DNA from: a virus
Length of the DNA: 47,232 bases
Direction: 5' to 3' (one strand)
Virus record (IMG/VR): IMGVR_UViG_3300032298_000435
Location: 1 to 47,232 of that record
The translations under genes and the position numbers were made by a program. The notes under the pieces were generated by a model. The model was not told where the DNA came from. It saw nothing but the letters and a program-made list of their open reading frames with translations, and searched no databases. Of the stretch, positions 1 through 6,937 are shown one piece after another. The stretch's first letter is position 1; the number at the start of each line of letters is the position of its first letter.

Positions 1-60
1 ACTGGAGCAGGTGCTACTGGAGCAGGTGCTACTGGAGCAGGTGCTACTGGAGCAGGTGCT
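1..60 (-). repeat. 15-bp tandem repeat coding Ala-Pro-Ala-Pro-Val
   Basis: Four copies of a 15-bp unit (GGAGCAGGTGCTACT on the plus strand) lie at the window edge and continue out of it. They code for an APAPV linker in the scaffold-like protein. The copies are identical, so the number may vary between isolates or be collapsed in assembly. Confidence 0.9.
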
Positions 61-419
61 TGAGCCATTGGGTCAACTGGAGCAGGTACTGGTGCTACAG
101 GAACATTTGGATCAACTTGACCGGCTTCATCCAATTCACCTTCTAATTCTGCGAGAATTTCATTTAATTCATCATCCGATATTTGCATTCTTGCATCATC
201 ATCCATTGCATCATCTGATGCGGACATATCCATTGGCATTGTTTCAGATGATTCATCTGAACCATATTCACCGTCAGAAATTTCGTTTTTTAATTTTTCA
301 GCTAACATAGCTTCTAACTTTGGTTGGAATGCTTCTTCCAACGCTGCTTTTGCGTTTGCGAGTGCTGTAGCACGTACAGCTTTAGCGTCAGCAATAGCTT
401 CTTTTAATAGATTTGACAT
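1..419 (-). CDS. Prohead core scaffold-like protein (partial, runs off left edge)
   Basis: The visible N-terminal 139 residues start MSNLLKEAIADAKAV and are strongly helical and rich in Ala, Glu and Lys up to about residue 45. An acidic stretch with many Asp, Glu and Met follows, and then an Ala-Pro-Val repeat that leaves the window. A charged helical acidic protein two genes after the gp21 protease is what T4 gp22, the main prohead scaffold, looks like. In T4 the order is 21-22-23, so the major capsid gene is expected beyond the edge. A purine-rich Shine-Dalgarno sequence (AAGGAAA) lies before the start, with TCTAAATA further upstream, as expected for a highly expressed late gene. The assignment rests on position and composition, not on a diagnostic motif. 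The C-terminus is not visible. Confidence 0.65.
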   Translation of the reverse strand, partial: MSNLLKEAIADAKAVRATALANAKAALEEAFQPKLEAMLAEKLKNEISDGEYGSDESSETMPMDMSASDDAMDDDARMQISDDELNEILAELEGELDEAGQVDPNVPVAPVPAPVDPMAQAPAPVAPAPVAPAPVAPAP

Positions 420-446
420 ATTTGTTTTTCCTTATTTAGGTGAAGT

Positions 447-454
447 TATTTAGA
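447..454 (-). promoter_or_regulatory. Putative late promoter of scaffold gene (TCTAAATA)
   Basis: Read on the minus strand this is TCTAAATA, one base from the T4 late promoter consensus TATAAATA. It lies 27 bases before the scaffold ATG, with AAGGAAA (about 426-433) between them. The same motif, spacing and purine-rich element precede Hsp20 at the other end of the window. A gp55-like sigma factor that could use it is encoded at 44008-44925. Confidence 0.5.
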
Positions 455-493
455 ATACATGAACTTCAATGAAGATTATTAAATTATATGTTG

Positions 494-510
494 CGACAAA
501 GGAAATGTCG
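494..510. other. Short inverted repeat in divergent intergenic region
   Basis: CGACA and TGTCG flank a 7-base AAGGAAA loop between the divergent scaffold and plus-strand genes. The stem is only five base pairs and has no T-run, so it is unlikely to be a terminator. It could be an operator or chance. The rest of 420-563 is AT-rich with no other gene. Confidence 0.25.
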
Positions 511-563
511 TATTACTATTAAATAAATATAAATAAAAAAATGAAAGTATTAAAAATTATTGA

Positions 564-571
564 TATTTATA
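564..571 (+). promoter_or_regulatory. TATTTATA start-proximal motif
   Basis: TATTTATA followed by CTATT sits 5 bases before the ATG at 577. This is the only plus-strand example of the motif seen before many minus-strand genes, and it has the same orientation relative to its gene. It supports 577 as the real start. Confidence 0.45.
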
Positions 572-576
572 CTATT

Positions 577-1167
577 ATGCCATATAAAATTGTAGGAAAA
601 TGTATCTTTAATACAGATACTGGTAAAAAAATGGGATGTACTAAAGGTAGTGTTAAACGATATTTAGCAGCATTACATGCAAATATACCAGATTCAAAAA
701 AGAATGAAATACGAACAAAATTGAAAGAAATCTTTCGTAAATCATTCGCAAATACCATTAATGAAACAGCGGAACTTAATAAAAAGAATGTTAAGTTTAG
801 AGATGAATTAAATAAAAATCAAGGACTTGATTTTAAACCATTTGAAGTTGCAAAGATTGCAGAAATAACTGGACCTGTAAATAATAAAAATGCAGGATCT
901 GGTATGGAATTAAGTTTTGATAAAGAATTCAACGAAAATACAATTAAATTTGTCATTAAAAAATTGACAAATGAAGAAGATGATACCAAGAATTCTTTTA
1001 AATACGGCGTATGGTATACACCATATGAAAATGAAGATGATTTTGATAAACCTTCTGCCGAAGTTCGTTATAAATTGTCTGATCCAATTACAAATGATAC
1101 TGGAGAAGGTGAAATTAAAAATGAATTGTATAGTTTCATAAAAGACGCAATCAAAATAAATAATTAA
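577..1167 (+). CDS. Conserved hypothetical protein, first of two plus-strand genes
   Basis: Encodes 196 residues from the ATG at 577. An in-frame ATG at 541 would add 12 residues, but TATTTATA sits directly before 577 and the protein then begins MPYKIVGKCIF. The first 35 residues form a compact basic unit with GCTKGSVKRYLAALHAN near residues 20-36, which resembles a short N-terminal segment I recall on other small phage proteins, of unknown function. The remainder is charged and helical, then beta-rich, with no catalytic motif seen. It is followed two bases later by a second small gene, and together they form a plus-strand pair inside a minus-strand head module. No function is proposed. Confidence 0.75.
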   Translation: MPYKIVGKCIFNTDTGKKMGCTKGSVKRYLAALHANIPDSKKNEIRTKLKEIFRKSFANTINETAELNKKNVKFRDELNKNQGLDFKPFEVAKIAEITGPVNNKNAGSGMELSFDKEFNENTIKFVIKKLTNEEDDTKNSFKYGVWYTPYENEDDFDKPSAEVRYKLSDPITNDTGEGEIKNELYSFIKDAIKINN

Positions 1168-1169
1168 TT

Positions 1170-1478
1170 ATGACACATTTAAAATCATTCATTACAAAAG
1201 AAAACGAAGAAAAAGAATACAAGATAAATGATATTGATCACCCAAATGGTTGGGATTGGAAAGAAATAGACATGTTATATGGAATGGGATTTGAACCAGA
1301 AGGTGATGCTAGAATGATTTTAAAAGTAAAAAATCAAAGGCACATGGACGATTATACTTTCAAAGTATATAAAACAGATGATGATTATGTTTTATTAATC
1401 AATGATTTAAAACATTTGTTTAAAACATTCAACGATATGTTAAACAAAATAGATGAACTTGGTTCAGTAGAAACTTAA
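1170..1478 (+). CDS. Hypothetical protein, second of two plus-strand genes
   Basis: Encodes 102 residues, acidic and rich in Asp, Lys and aromatic residues. It begins MTHLKSFITKENEE, which recalls the MK-x-F-x-x-F leaders of T4-family proteins but has no clear L-x-E cleavage site. No membrane segment, cysteine pair or known motif is visible. It starts two bases after the stop of the previous gene, so the two are probably co-transcribed and translationally coupled. A hairpin terminator begins six bases after its stop codon. Function unknown. Confidence 0.75.
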   Translation: MTHLKSFITKENEEKEYKINDIDHPNGWDWKEIDMLYGMGFEPEGDARMILKVKNQRHMDDYTFKVYKTDDDYVLLINDLKHLFKTFNDMLNKIDELGSVET

Positions 1479-1483
1479 AAAAT

Positions 1484-1511
1484 AAACCCCACTGTAAAAA
1501 GTGGGGTTTTT
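1484..1511. terminator. Bidirectional rho-independent terminator
   Basis: AAACCCCAC and GTGGGGTTT form a perfect 9-bp stem around an 8-base loop. There is a T-run on the plus side and an A-run on the left that becomes a T-rich run on the minus strand. It lies between the converging genes ending at 1478 (plus) and 1531 (minus), so it can serve both. Confidence 0.9.
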
Positions 1512-1530
1512 CGTTTCTATTTAGAATATT

Positions 1531-1962
1531 TTAATGGTTCTTAATTTCAAAGTACTTTTCAAGAATATTTCCCATATCTTCATACAAACTTACCATTTCA
1601 GAATTTTGTTGTTGACATTTAACCGCATTCTTTTTAAATGCTTCAGACATCCTTTTTAAATCTTTGAAATGACGAATTGCGGTATTTTCTTGCATCCAAT
1701 CACCACATTCATTCACTGCGTATGTTTCTGCATACTGTGATATCTTATCAATGTTTTCAGCAATTTTCATCAATTGATGATATTCATAAAGAACTTTACC
1801 ATATTCATTATAATTGTTTACCAATTCATAAAGAGCTTTCTTTTCTTCTTTGGACAGTGTCTTTACTGGTATGGGTGTTTCCGCAACACCTTGTGGTTGT
1901 TGTGGCGCAGATTGTTGTTGTTTTAAACCCAATGTTTCTGCTATTTCGGCTAATTTAATCAT
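1531..1962 (-). CDS. Small helical head-module protein with MIKL leader
   Basis: Encodes 143 residues. It begins MIKLAEIAETLG, where I-A-E fits the T4 prohead protease consensus (L/I-x-E), and continues with a Gln/Pro-rich linker to about residue 30. The rest is predicted mainly helical, with Cys at about 86 and 115. No family was recognised. The gene sits between the 879-aa protein and the scaffold, separated from the scaffold by the plus-strand pair, and is preceded by TATTTATA four bases before ATG. Position and leader suggest an internal head protein or core component, but this is inference. Confidence 0.75.
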   Translation of the reverse strand: MIKLAEIAETLGLKQQQSAPQQPQGVAETPIPVKTLSKEEKKALYELVNNYNEYGKVLYEYHQLMKIAENIDKISQYAETYAVNECGDWMQENTAIRHFKDLKRMSEAFKKNAVKCQQQNSEMVSLYEDMGNILEKYFEIKNH

Positions 1963-1966
1963 ATGA

Positions 1967-1974
1967 TATAAATA
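1967..1974 (-). promoter_or_regulatory. TATTTATA start-proximal motif
   Basis: Minus-strand TATTTATA lies 4 bases before the ATG at 1962, in the short gap after the 879-aa gene. No Shine-Dalgarno sequence is seen here. Confidence 0.45.
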
Positions 1975-4614
1975 TTATCTTAATTTAAAAATATTCTTGT
2001 TTTCACGATTATTTGATTCAAATAATTTATACTTGGATTCTTCCTGACGAGAATCACCCCGGTCATCGTCACCTCCTGACTTACGAGGATCAGTCCAACC
2101 TACATTTGGTGCTTTTGGATCATCAGCAGTCTTTTCAGCAGGCTTTTGTATATCTGAAGAAGATTTTTCTTGTATAAATTTAATTCCTTTATTACTTATA
2201 CCAATATATACAATATCCTCTTTTTCAATTAAATATGATACTTCTTGTACTGTTAAATAAATACTTCGAACCATTTTTCTTATTGGATCATCAATTTTTG
2301 GATTTAAATAAGATAAAATTATAGATGACAAATCTTTGGATGATTTTCCGCCTGATAAAACAGGATTTTTTGAAAATTCTATTGCAAGTGTATTGACTAA
2401 CTTTCTTTTAAAGATATCTACAGAAGATTTTGAATCAAATGTTATTTCAAATAAATTTTTTAACTTTTGATTTAAATCTTCAGGCTTAAATGAAGTTTGA
2501 AATCTCAAAGTGGTATTATTTATTTGACACTTTATTAACATTGATAAAACTTTATCTTTTGAAATTTTAAGTGCTATTTTAGTCAAAGATTTAGCACTTA
2601 AAAGTGTAGAAGTATTATTTTCTAATTTTGAAAATCTTATTTTTTCAGGAAATTGTATAACTAAACCACTTAAAAAGTCTGGTGTAATTATATCGTCTAA
2701 TTTAGATTGTAATTCTTTAGTTAAACCACTAGGCGGAATAGTTCCATCTGAAGGTGTTGTGCCTGGCGTACCACTACCTGGCGCAGCTGGTTGAGCACCA
2801 CCTGGCGTACCACTACCTGGCGCAGCTGGTTGAGCACCACCTGGCGTACCACTACCTGGCGCAGCTGGTTGAGCGCCACCTGGCGTACCACCATCTGGCG
2901 CAGCTGGTTGATCACCACTAGTAGAAGGGTTAACTTCTGCATTAATAAAATCAAGAATATCTTTAAAACGACTTCCTTGACTTTGCATAAATGGTATTAC
3001 TTGATCTTTTGGTTGTTTAAACATTTTACCCAAATCAGTCAAAAATTCATCATATACTTTTTGTTGTTCAGCATTTAATGCTTCATTAATATTTTCTTCC
3101 CATGTTTCATCAAGTTGTTTTTCATTTTCAGAAATTACATTTGATTTTTTATTTAAAACATAAGTGTTATTATATGATTTAGTAAAAGTTTTTTCTACAT
3201 TTTCTTTTCTAAATCCTCTTTGTAATAATTCTGCGCCTTTTGTAGGATCAAATCTTCGAATTTTTTTGGCAGCAGTTGCATACATTCCTTGATTTGGATC
3301 ATTTGCACTACCAGGTACTATATCTTCAGGTTTTGTGCCGGGAAAACTTTGATTTGTTGTAACACTAGTATCAACGCCAGTATCAGGATATAATTGATTA
3401 GGATTTGTTTGATCAAATGGATATGATCCTCCACCACTTGTAGTAGCTCCGGCAACTGTACCACCCGCTGGAACTCCTCCAGTATAATTTGGTTGATTTG
3501 GATCATACGCTTGATATGGACTACTACTTGCACCGGTTCCAGTAGCACCACCACTTACATTGTCGGGATATAATTTATTAGGATTTGTTTGATCAAATGG
3601 ATATGTTCCACCACCTCCACCACCTCCGCCACCACCACCACTTACATTGTCGGGATATAATTTATTAGGATTTGTTTGATCAAATGGATATGCTCCACCA
3701 CCTCCACCACCTCCGCCACCTCCGCCTTTAGGAACCCCTCCACCTCCTGTAGTTTTTGTAACTTGATATGCATTTGGATCTGCTCCAGGAATTAAACCTG
3801 TTGCAAAATTAGAAATTGCATTAGTTGCAGTAGCACCTAAATTTGCTAGACCATAACCAGCTATAGCGCCACCCAAACCAGACATTACTGCATCTCCGTT
3901 TCCACGACCTTGCGCTTTTGCAATTGCGGCATTGCCAATACCATTTATAAGACTACCGACGATTTTACCTGCAATAGGATTTCCACCAGTTGCTGCTGCA
4001 GCAGCAACACCAGCTCCGAAAGATAAAACACCCAAAAGAAATTTGGTTTTACCTGGGTTATTTACAATTGCTTGTTTAATTTTGTCTTTTAGACCTTTGG
4101 GAGCATTACTGTTATCCACCATCTTCAAACCTTGATTTGGATCTATCGGTGGGGTTTTTTTGGTTTTCTCTTCTATTTCTTTAAATCTCTCTTCTACTTC
4201 ATCGCCAATTTTTGGTTTTTTAGCAGCAGGTGGCGTAGATGATTTTTGAAATTTGTTTTTAAAACCATTGAACAAACTTGCTACTCCAGCATCTTTACTA
4301 TCAGTAGTTTGTTGACCAATGCCCGTGACATTTTTTAAACCTTGTCCAACACGAGCAGCACCTGCTTTAAATCTGTCCCATAATCCCTCGTCAATACTTT
4401 CTAAAAGAAGTGGATCTTGTTCAATCATTTCAAGAAGAACTTTGTCTTTTTGAATGTCAATTGAAAAATTAACACCTGAATCATAGGATTCTTTTAAAAA
4501 TAATTTTAGATCAGAATCTAATTGTTCGTATTGATTTGATTCGAATAAAAAGTCATACTGTAAATCCGATTTTATTTTAATGTTTTCGATTAGAGTGTTA
4601 TTCATGTGATTCAT
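1975..4614 (-). CDS. 879-aa low-complexity protein between protease and scaffold, probable internal head protein
   Basis: The first 75 residues contain many L/I-x-E triplets (for example LIE near 8-10, LLE near 70, IDE near 75), the cleavage consensus of the T4 prohead protease. A Gly/Ala-rich hydrophobic stretch at roughly residues 185-275 looks like a glycine zipper and could span or perturb a membrane. It is followed by poly-Gly tracts, three copies of a YPFDQTNPN-containing unit (two near-identical, one diverged), and later a 13-residue Pro/Ala/Gly repeat at about 570-615. The C-terminal third is ordinary globular sequence with a charged tail. The start at 4614 is used, but MNNTLIE at 4605 is also possible. 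Position between gp21 and the scaffold, together with the possible cleavage sites, points to an internal or ejected head protein. No homologous family was recognised. Confidence 0.8.
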   Translation of the reverse strand: MNHMNNTLIENIKIKSDLQYDFLFESNQYEQLDSDLKLFLKESYDSGVNFSIDIQKDKVLLEMIEQDPLLLESIDEGLWDRFKAGAARVGQGLKNVTGIGQQTTDSKDAGVASLFNGFKNKFQKSSTPPAAKKPKIGDEVEERFKEIEEKTKKTPPIDPNQGLKMVDNSNAPKGLKDKIKQAIVNNPGKTKFLLGVLSFGAGVAAAAATGGNPIAGKIVGSLINGIGNAAIAKAQGRGNGDAVMSGLGGAIAGYGLANLGATATNAISNFATGLIPGADPNAYQVTKTTGGGGVPKGGGGGGGGGGGAYPFDQTNPNKLYPDNVSGGGGGGGGGGGTYPFDQTNPNKLYPDNVSGGATGTGASSSPYQAYDPNQPNYTGGVPAGGTVAGATTSGGGSYPFDQTNPNQLYPDTGVDTSVTTNQSFPGTKPEDIVPGSANDPNQGMYATAAKKIRRFDPTKGAELLQRGFRKENVEKTFTKSYNNTYVLNKKSNVISENEKQLDETWEENINEALNAEQQKVYDEFLTDLGKMFKQPKDQVIPFMQSQGSRFKDILDFINAEVNPSTSGDQPAAPDGGTPGGAQPAAPGSGTPGGAQPAAPGSGTPGGAQPAAPGSGTPGTTPSDGTIPPSGLTKELQSKLDDIITPDFLSGLVIQFPEKIRFSKLENNTSTLLSAKSLTKIALKISKDKVLSMLIKCQINNTTLRFQTSFKPEDLNQKLKNLFEITFDSKSSVDIFKRKLVNTLAIEFSKNPVLSGGKSSKDLSSIILSYLNPKIDDPIRKMVRSIYLTVQEVSYLIEKEDIVYIGISNKGIKFIQEKSSSDIQKPAEKTADDPKAPNVGWTDPRKSGGDDDRGDSRQEESKYKLFESNNRENKNIFKLR
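2763..2912 (-). repeat. 39-bp tandem repeat coding a 13-residue Pro/Ala/Gly unit
   Basis: About 3.7 near-identical copies of a 39-bp unit code for PAAPGSGTPGGAQ in the 879-aa protein. The high identity at DNA level suggests recent expansion by slippage or recombination. Confidence 0.9.
3555..3727 (-). repeat. Two-copy repeat coding poly-Gly plus YPFDQTNPNKLYP
   Basis: Two near-identical copies of roughly 85 bp encode a run of ten or more glycines followed by YPFDQTNPNKLYPDNVSG. A diverged third copy lies near 3375-3430. The poly-Gly codons (CCA/CCT/CCG on the plus strand) are themselves a microsatellite-like tract. Confidence 0.85.
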
Positions 4615-4630
4615 GTGATATGGATATGGA

Positions 4631-4638
4631 TATAAATA
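4631..4638 (-). promoter_or_regulatory. TATTTATA motif upstream of 879-aa gene
   Basis: Minus-strand TATTTATA lies 16 bases before the ATG at 4614. A CCATAT direct repeat fills the spacer. Confidence 0.35.
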
Positions 4639-4665
4639 TAAATTGAATTTGTTTTATTAATATAA

Positions 4666-5283
4666 TTATTTAATTTCGCCTAAAATGTCTCTGATTAAAT
4701 CTTCTACCTTTTCCCACTTATTAGTTAATGGGTTTTTTACAATTCCTTCTTGTAAAGATTGTTCGCCGGATGGAAACATAAATGCACCTTTAGTTGATGG
4801 ATTACTAACAAAATCAAATGCAATTAATTCAAAATCATCTTGAACTTCATCAGTGCCTTCATGTACATTCTTTTTAACACTTCCCATTCCTCTGGAACTA
4901 ATACCCAATTTAATGCCACAATTAAGTAGTTCTTTTAAAATATTACCACTTGGAGTAGTTAAAATTTCAACTTCACCCATTAAATCATTGCCACTCCAAT
5001 ACATTCTTTTAACATTGTGACTTACATTTTTTAAATTCACAACGCTACTGTCTGGATGATCCAATTCACCAAGTGCTCTTCGTTCTCTTATGAAATTTTC
5101 ATCATATTTTTGAGCTTCTCTTTCTAAAAGTTCTTTACCATAAACTCTGCCGTTGAAATTTTTAGCTTCAGCTCTTTGTAAAACACCTTGTACAGTAAAT
5201 GGTCCGCCTTTAGCCATTGCTTCAGTGATCACCGATTTATCTACATCAAATGTTATGTAATCTACTAATAATTTTTTATTCAT
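4666..5283 (-). CDS. 21: Prohead core protease (T4 gp21-like)
   Basis: This serine protease cleaves scaffold and capsid proteins inside the immature prohead before DNA packaging. The 205 residues match the T4 gp21 family: an early beta strand with GPFTVQGVLQRAEAKN and NGRVY, the conserved LGELDHP around His76, and the catalytic serine motif GISSRGMG around Ser129/Ser130. VITEA near residues 18-22 fits the I-x-E self-cleavage consensus, as expected for a protease made as a zymogen. A strong AAAGGAG Shine-Dalgarno sequence lies at 5293-5300, inside the end of the preceding gene, and fixes the start. The gene follows the portal block, as in T4 (20-67-68-21). Confidence 0.93.
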   Translation of the reverse strand: MNKKLLVDYITFDVDKSVITEAMAKGGPFTVQGVLQRAEAKNFNGRVYGKELLEREAQKYDENFIRERRALGELDHPDSSVVNLKNVSHNVKRMYWSGNDLMGEVEILTTPSGNILKELLNCGIKLGISSRGMGSVKKNVHEGTDEVQDDFELIAFDFVSNPSTKGAFMFPSGEQSLQEGIVKNPLTNKWEKVEDLIRDILGEIK

Positions 5284-5288
5284 ATTTA

Positions 5289-5993
5289 TTATACTCCTTT
5301 TGTTGCAGCGTTTGTTGGTACAACAGGCGCAACTGGTGCTGCAGGAGCTTGTTGTTGTTTCTTTTTAACAGACGGTGTAACAACTGCATTACCTATAATT
5401 TTAATTTGATATGGTGCTTTAATAAAGTATTCACTTTCTTTTTGTTTACCTTGTTCTCTACCTTTTACTATGATGACATATTTTTCATAATAAAAATCAA
5501 TGCTTATACCAGAAACATTAACAATATAATCTTTTTCTGGTTGTCCATATCCTTTTGATGCTCTCAATTGTACTTGTTTATTTCCAATTTTGCTCAGTAT
5601 TTTATTTTGAAAACTGGACTTGTTTTGTAAAGTGGATTGTGATACTCTGCTTTCAAAATCACTCAAATCAGATTTAGCATCATATAAATTTGGATCTTGT
5701 TGTCCTTGTTCACCACCTTGTTGTGGAGGTTGTGCATTGGGATCTTGTTGTACGTTTGGATCAGCAGCTTCATTTACTGGTTTTGCAAGAGTATATCCAA
5801 GAACAGTACCTAAATCTGTTCTGCCGTTTTTCTTCTTGGAAACCCAAGTTGGAACTCTAGGTACACCAGCAGATCCTTCTCCACTACCCGCAGCAGAAGA
5901 TGTAGTAATTTCATCTATTACTTGTTTAATTAATTCTTTGATCTTTTGTTTCAAAGATCCATCTGACTTAATAATTTCTTTTGTTTTGTTCAT
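5289..5993 (-). CDS. Conserved head-module protein, Pro/Gln-rich linker
   Basis: Encodes 234 residues. The N-terminal 35 residues are a helical, Lys-rich segment. A GTVLGYTLA-like motif lies near 62-70, followed by a Gln/Pro/Asn linker at about 78-103. A coherent beta-rich domain at about 140-205 (KDYIVNVSGISIDFYYEKYVIIV) precedes an Ala/Pro/Val tail. No enzyme motif is seen. It occupies the place between portal and protease held in T4 by the small core proteins 67 and 68, but sequence similarity to those is not evident. It starts one base after the previous stop, so coupling with the 288-aa gene is likely. Function unknown. Confidence 0.75.
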   Translation of the reverse strand: MNKTKEIIKSDGSLKQKIKELIKQVIDEITTSSAAGSGEGSAGVPRVPTWVSKKKNGRTDLGTVLGYTLAKPVNEAADPNVQQDPNAQPPQQGGEQGQQDPNLYDAKSDLSDFESRVSQSTLQNKSSFQNKILSKIGNKQVQLRASKGYGQPEKDYIVNVSGISIDFYYEKYVIIVKGREQGKQKESEYFIKAPYQIKIIGNAVVTPSVKKKQQQAPAAPVAPVVPTNAATKGV

Positions 5994-5994
5994 A

Positions 5995-6861
5995 TTAAAG
6001 TTGATTCTTGATTTCTTTTATCAATTCATATGACAACAATAAAACCATAACTTGATTATCTTTAACGAGATTAAATTTATTAACATTATCAAGTTGTTTT
6101 ACGGTTTCATTAATCTTAATCTTGATAACATCATCAGAAATTTTAGATGTTAATTCAGATAATTGTTTCTTGACATTTGTTACTTCAGAATCAATTAATT
6201 TCTTCAAAGAATTTGTATTGCTTATACTATTAATATATTCTTTTAATAGATTTTTTTGACTTGAATCCAAATCTTTATACTTTTCATTTAACGATTCAAT
6301 CAATATTTTATAACTCAAAAGACGAACTTCTTCATTTTGTTGTTTATAAACATTAATCATTTCATCTTCTGTTTCTTTAACTACTTTTCTAGAACCACAT
6401 AAATTTTCAACTATACTAGTTCTAGAAGAAACAATTTCTTTTACATCAAACTTTGAATTTTTATCACTGTGATTTTCAAAAATTTTGTAAATTGAAGCTA
6501 ATACTTTATAATTCTTAATACTAGATTTAAATAAATCGTTGATTGGATAAACATCCTTAATTTCTTTGATTAAATTATATTTTTCGGATGTTAATGATTT
6601 TTGATTTAATTTATCTCTTTGTTTTAATACAATTTCAATATACTTTTCCGCTTGTGTTTCGTCTTTAGCGACTTCATTAACCAAAAAGTTATACAGTTGT
6701 AGCTCTTTGCCTAATTCTTTATTTTCGGAAAAATATTTAAATAGAATGTTCTTGGCAAAAGATTCGTCTTTCCCCGATAAAATATCTGAAGTCACTTGTC
6801 GAGTGAGCAATTCAAACAATATTCCTGTATTTCTAAACTTTGAATGCTTAGCTTTGTGCAT
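5995..6861 (-). CDS. Conserved hypothetical protein next to portal gene
   Basis: Encodes 288 residues, almost entirely predicted helical and rich in Lys, Glu, Leu and Asn. It begins MHKAKHSKFRNTGILFELLTRQVTSD, a motif I recall from an uncharacterised protein next to the portal gene in marine T4-like phages. There is no catalytic motif or membrane segment, and coiled-coil character appears from about residue 160. Its place directly after the portal suggests a prohead assembly or core role, but the sequence itself shows no function. Confidence 0.8.
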   Translation of the reverse strand: MHKAKHSKFRNTGILFELLTRQVTSDILSGKDESFAKNILFKYFSENKELGKELQLYNFLVNEVAKDETQAEKYIEIVLKQRDKLNQKSLTSEKYNLIKEIKDVYPINDLFKSSIKNYKVLASIYKIFENHSDKNSKFDVKEIVSSRTSIVENLCGSRKVVKETEDEMINVYKQQNEEVRLLSYKILIESLNEKYKDLDSSQKNLLKEYINSISNTNSLKKLIDSEVTNVKKQLSELTSKISDDVIKIKINETVKQLDNVNKFNLVKDNQVMVLLLSYELIKEIKNQL

Positions 6862-6882
6862 ATAATTTAATATTCGTTATTT

Positions 6883-6890
6883 TATAAATA
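6883..6890 (-). promoter_or_regulatory. TATTTATA motif upstream of 288-aa gene
   Basis: Minus-strand TATTTATA lies 21 bases before the ATG at 6861, in the 76-base gap after the portal gene. This is the longest spacing in the set. Confidence 0.3.
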
Positions 6891-6937
6891 TATTAGATTT
6901 ATAGTAAAAATCATTTTTAATATACTATTTACAATGA

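Noticed and set aside
11-310. 99-aa plus-strand open frame rich in Leu, Gln and His
   Set aside because: It is the reverse frame of the scaffold-like gene over a 15-bp repeat, with biased composition and no start signal.
541-576. Upstream ATG giving a 12-residue longer plus-strand protein
   Set aside because: The TATTTATA motif lies between it and the ATG at 577, and the protein from 577 begins with a recognisable MPYKIVGK start.
1518-1525. Minus-strand TCTAAATA, a late-promoter-like match
   Set aside because: It lies after the stop of the 143-aa gene and before a terminator, and faces only antisense of the plus-strand pair.
2763-3727. Regularly spaced repeats that could suggest a CRISPR array
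   Set aside because: Units are adjacent, in frame and coding; there are no unique spacers between repeats.
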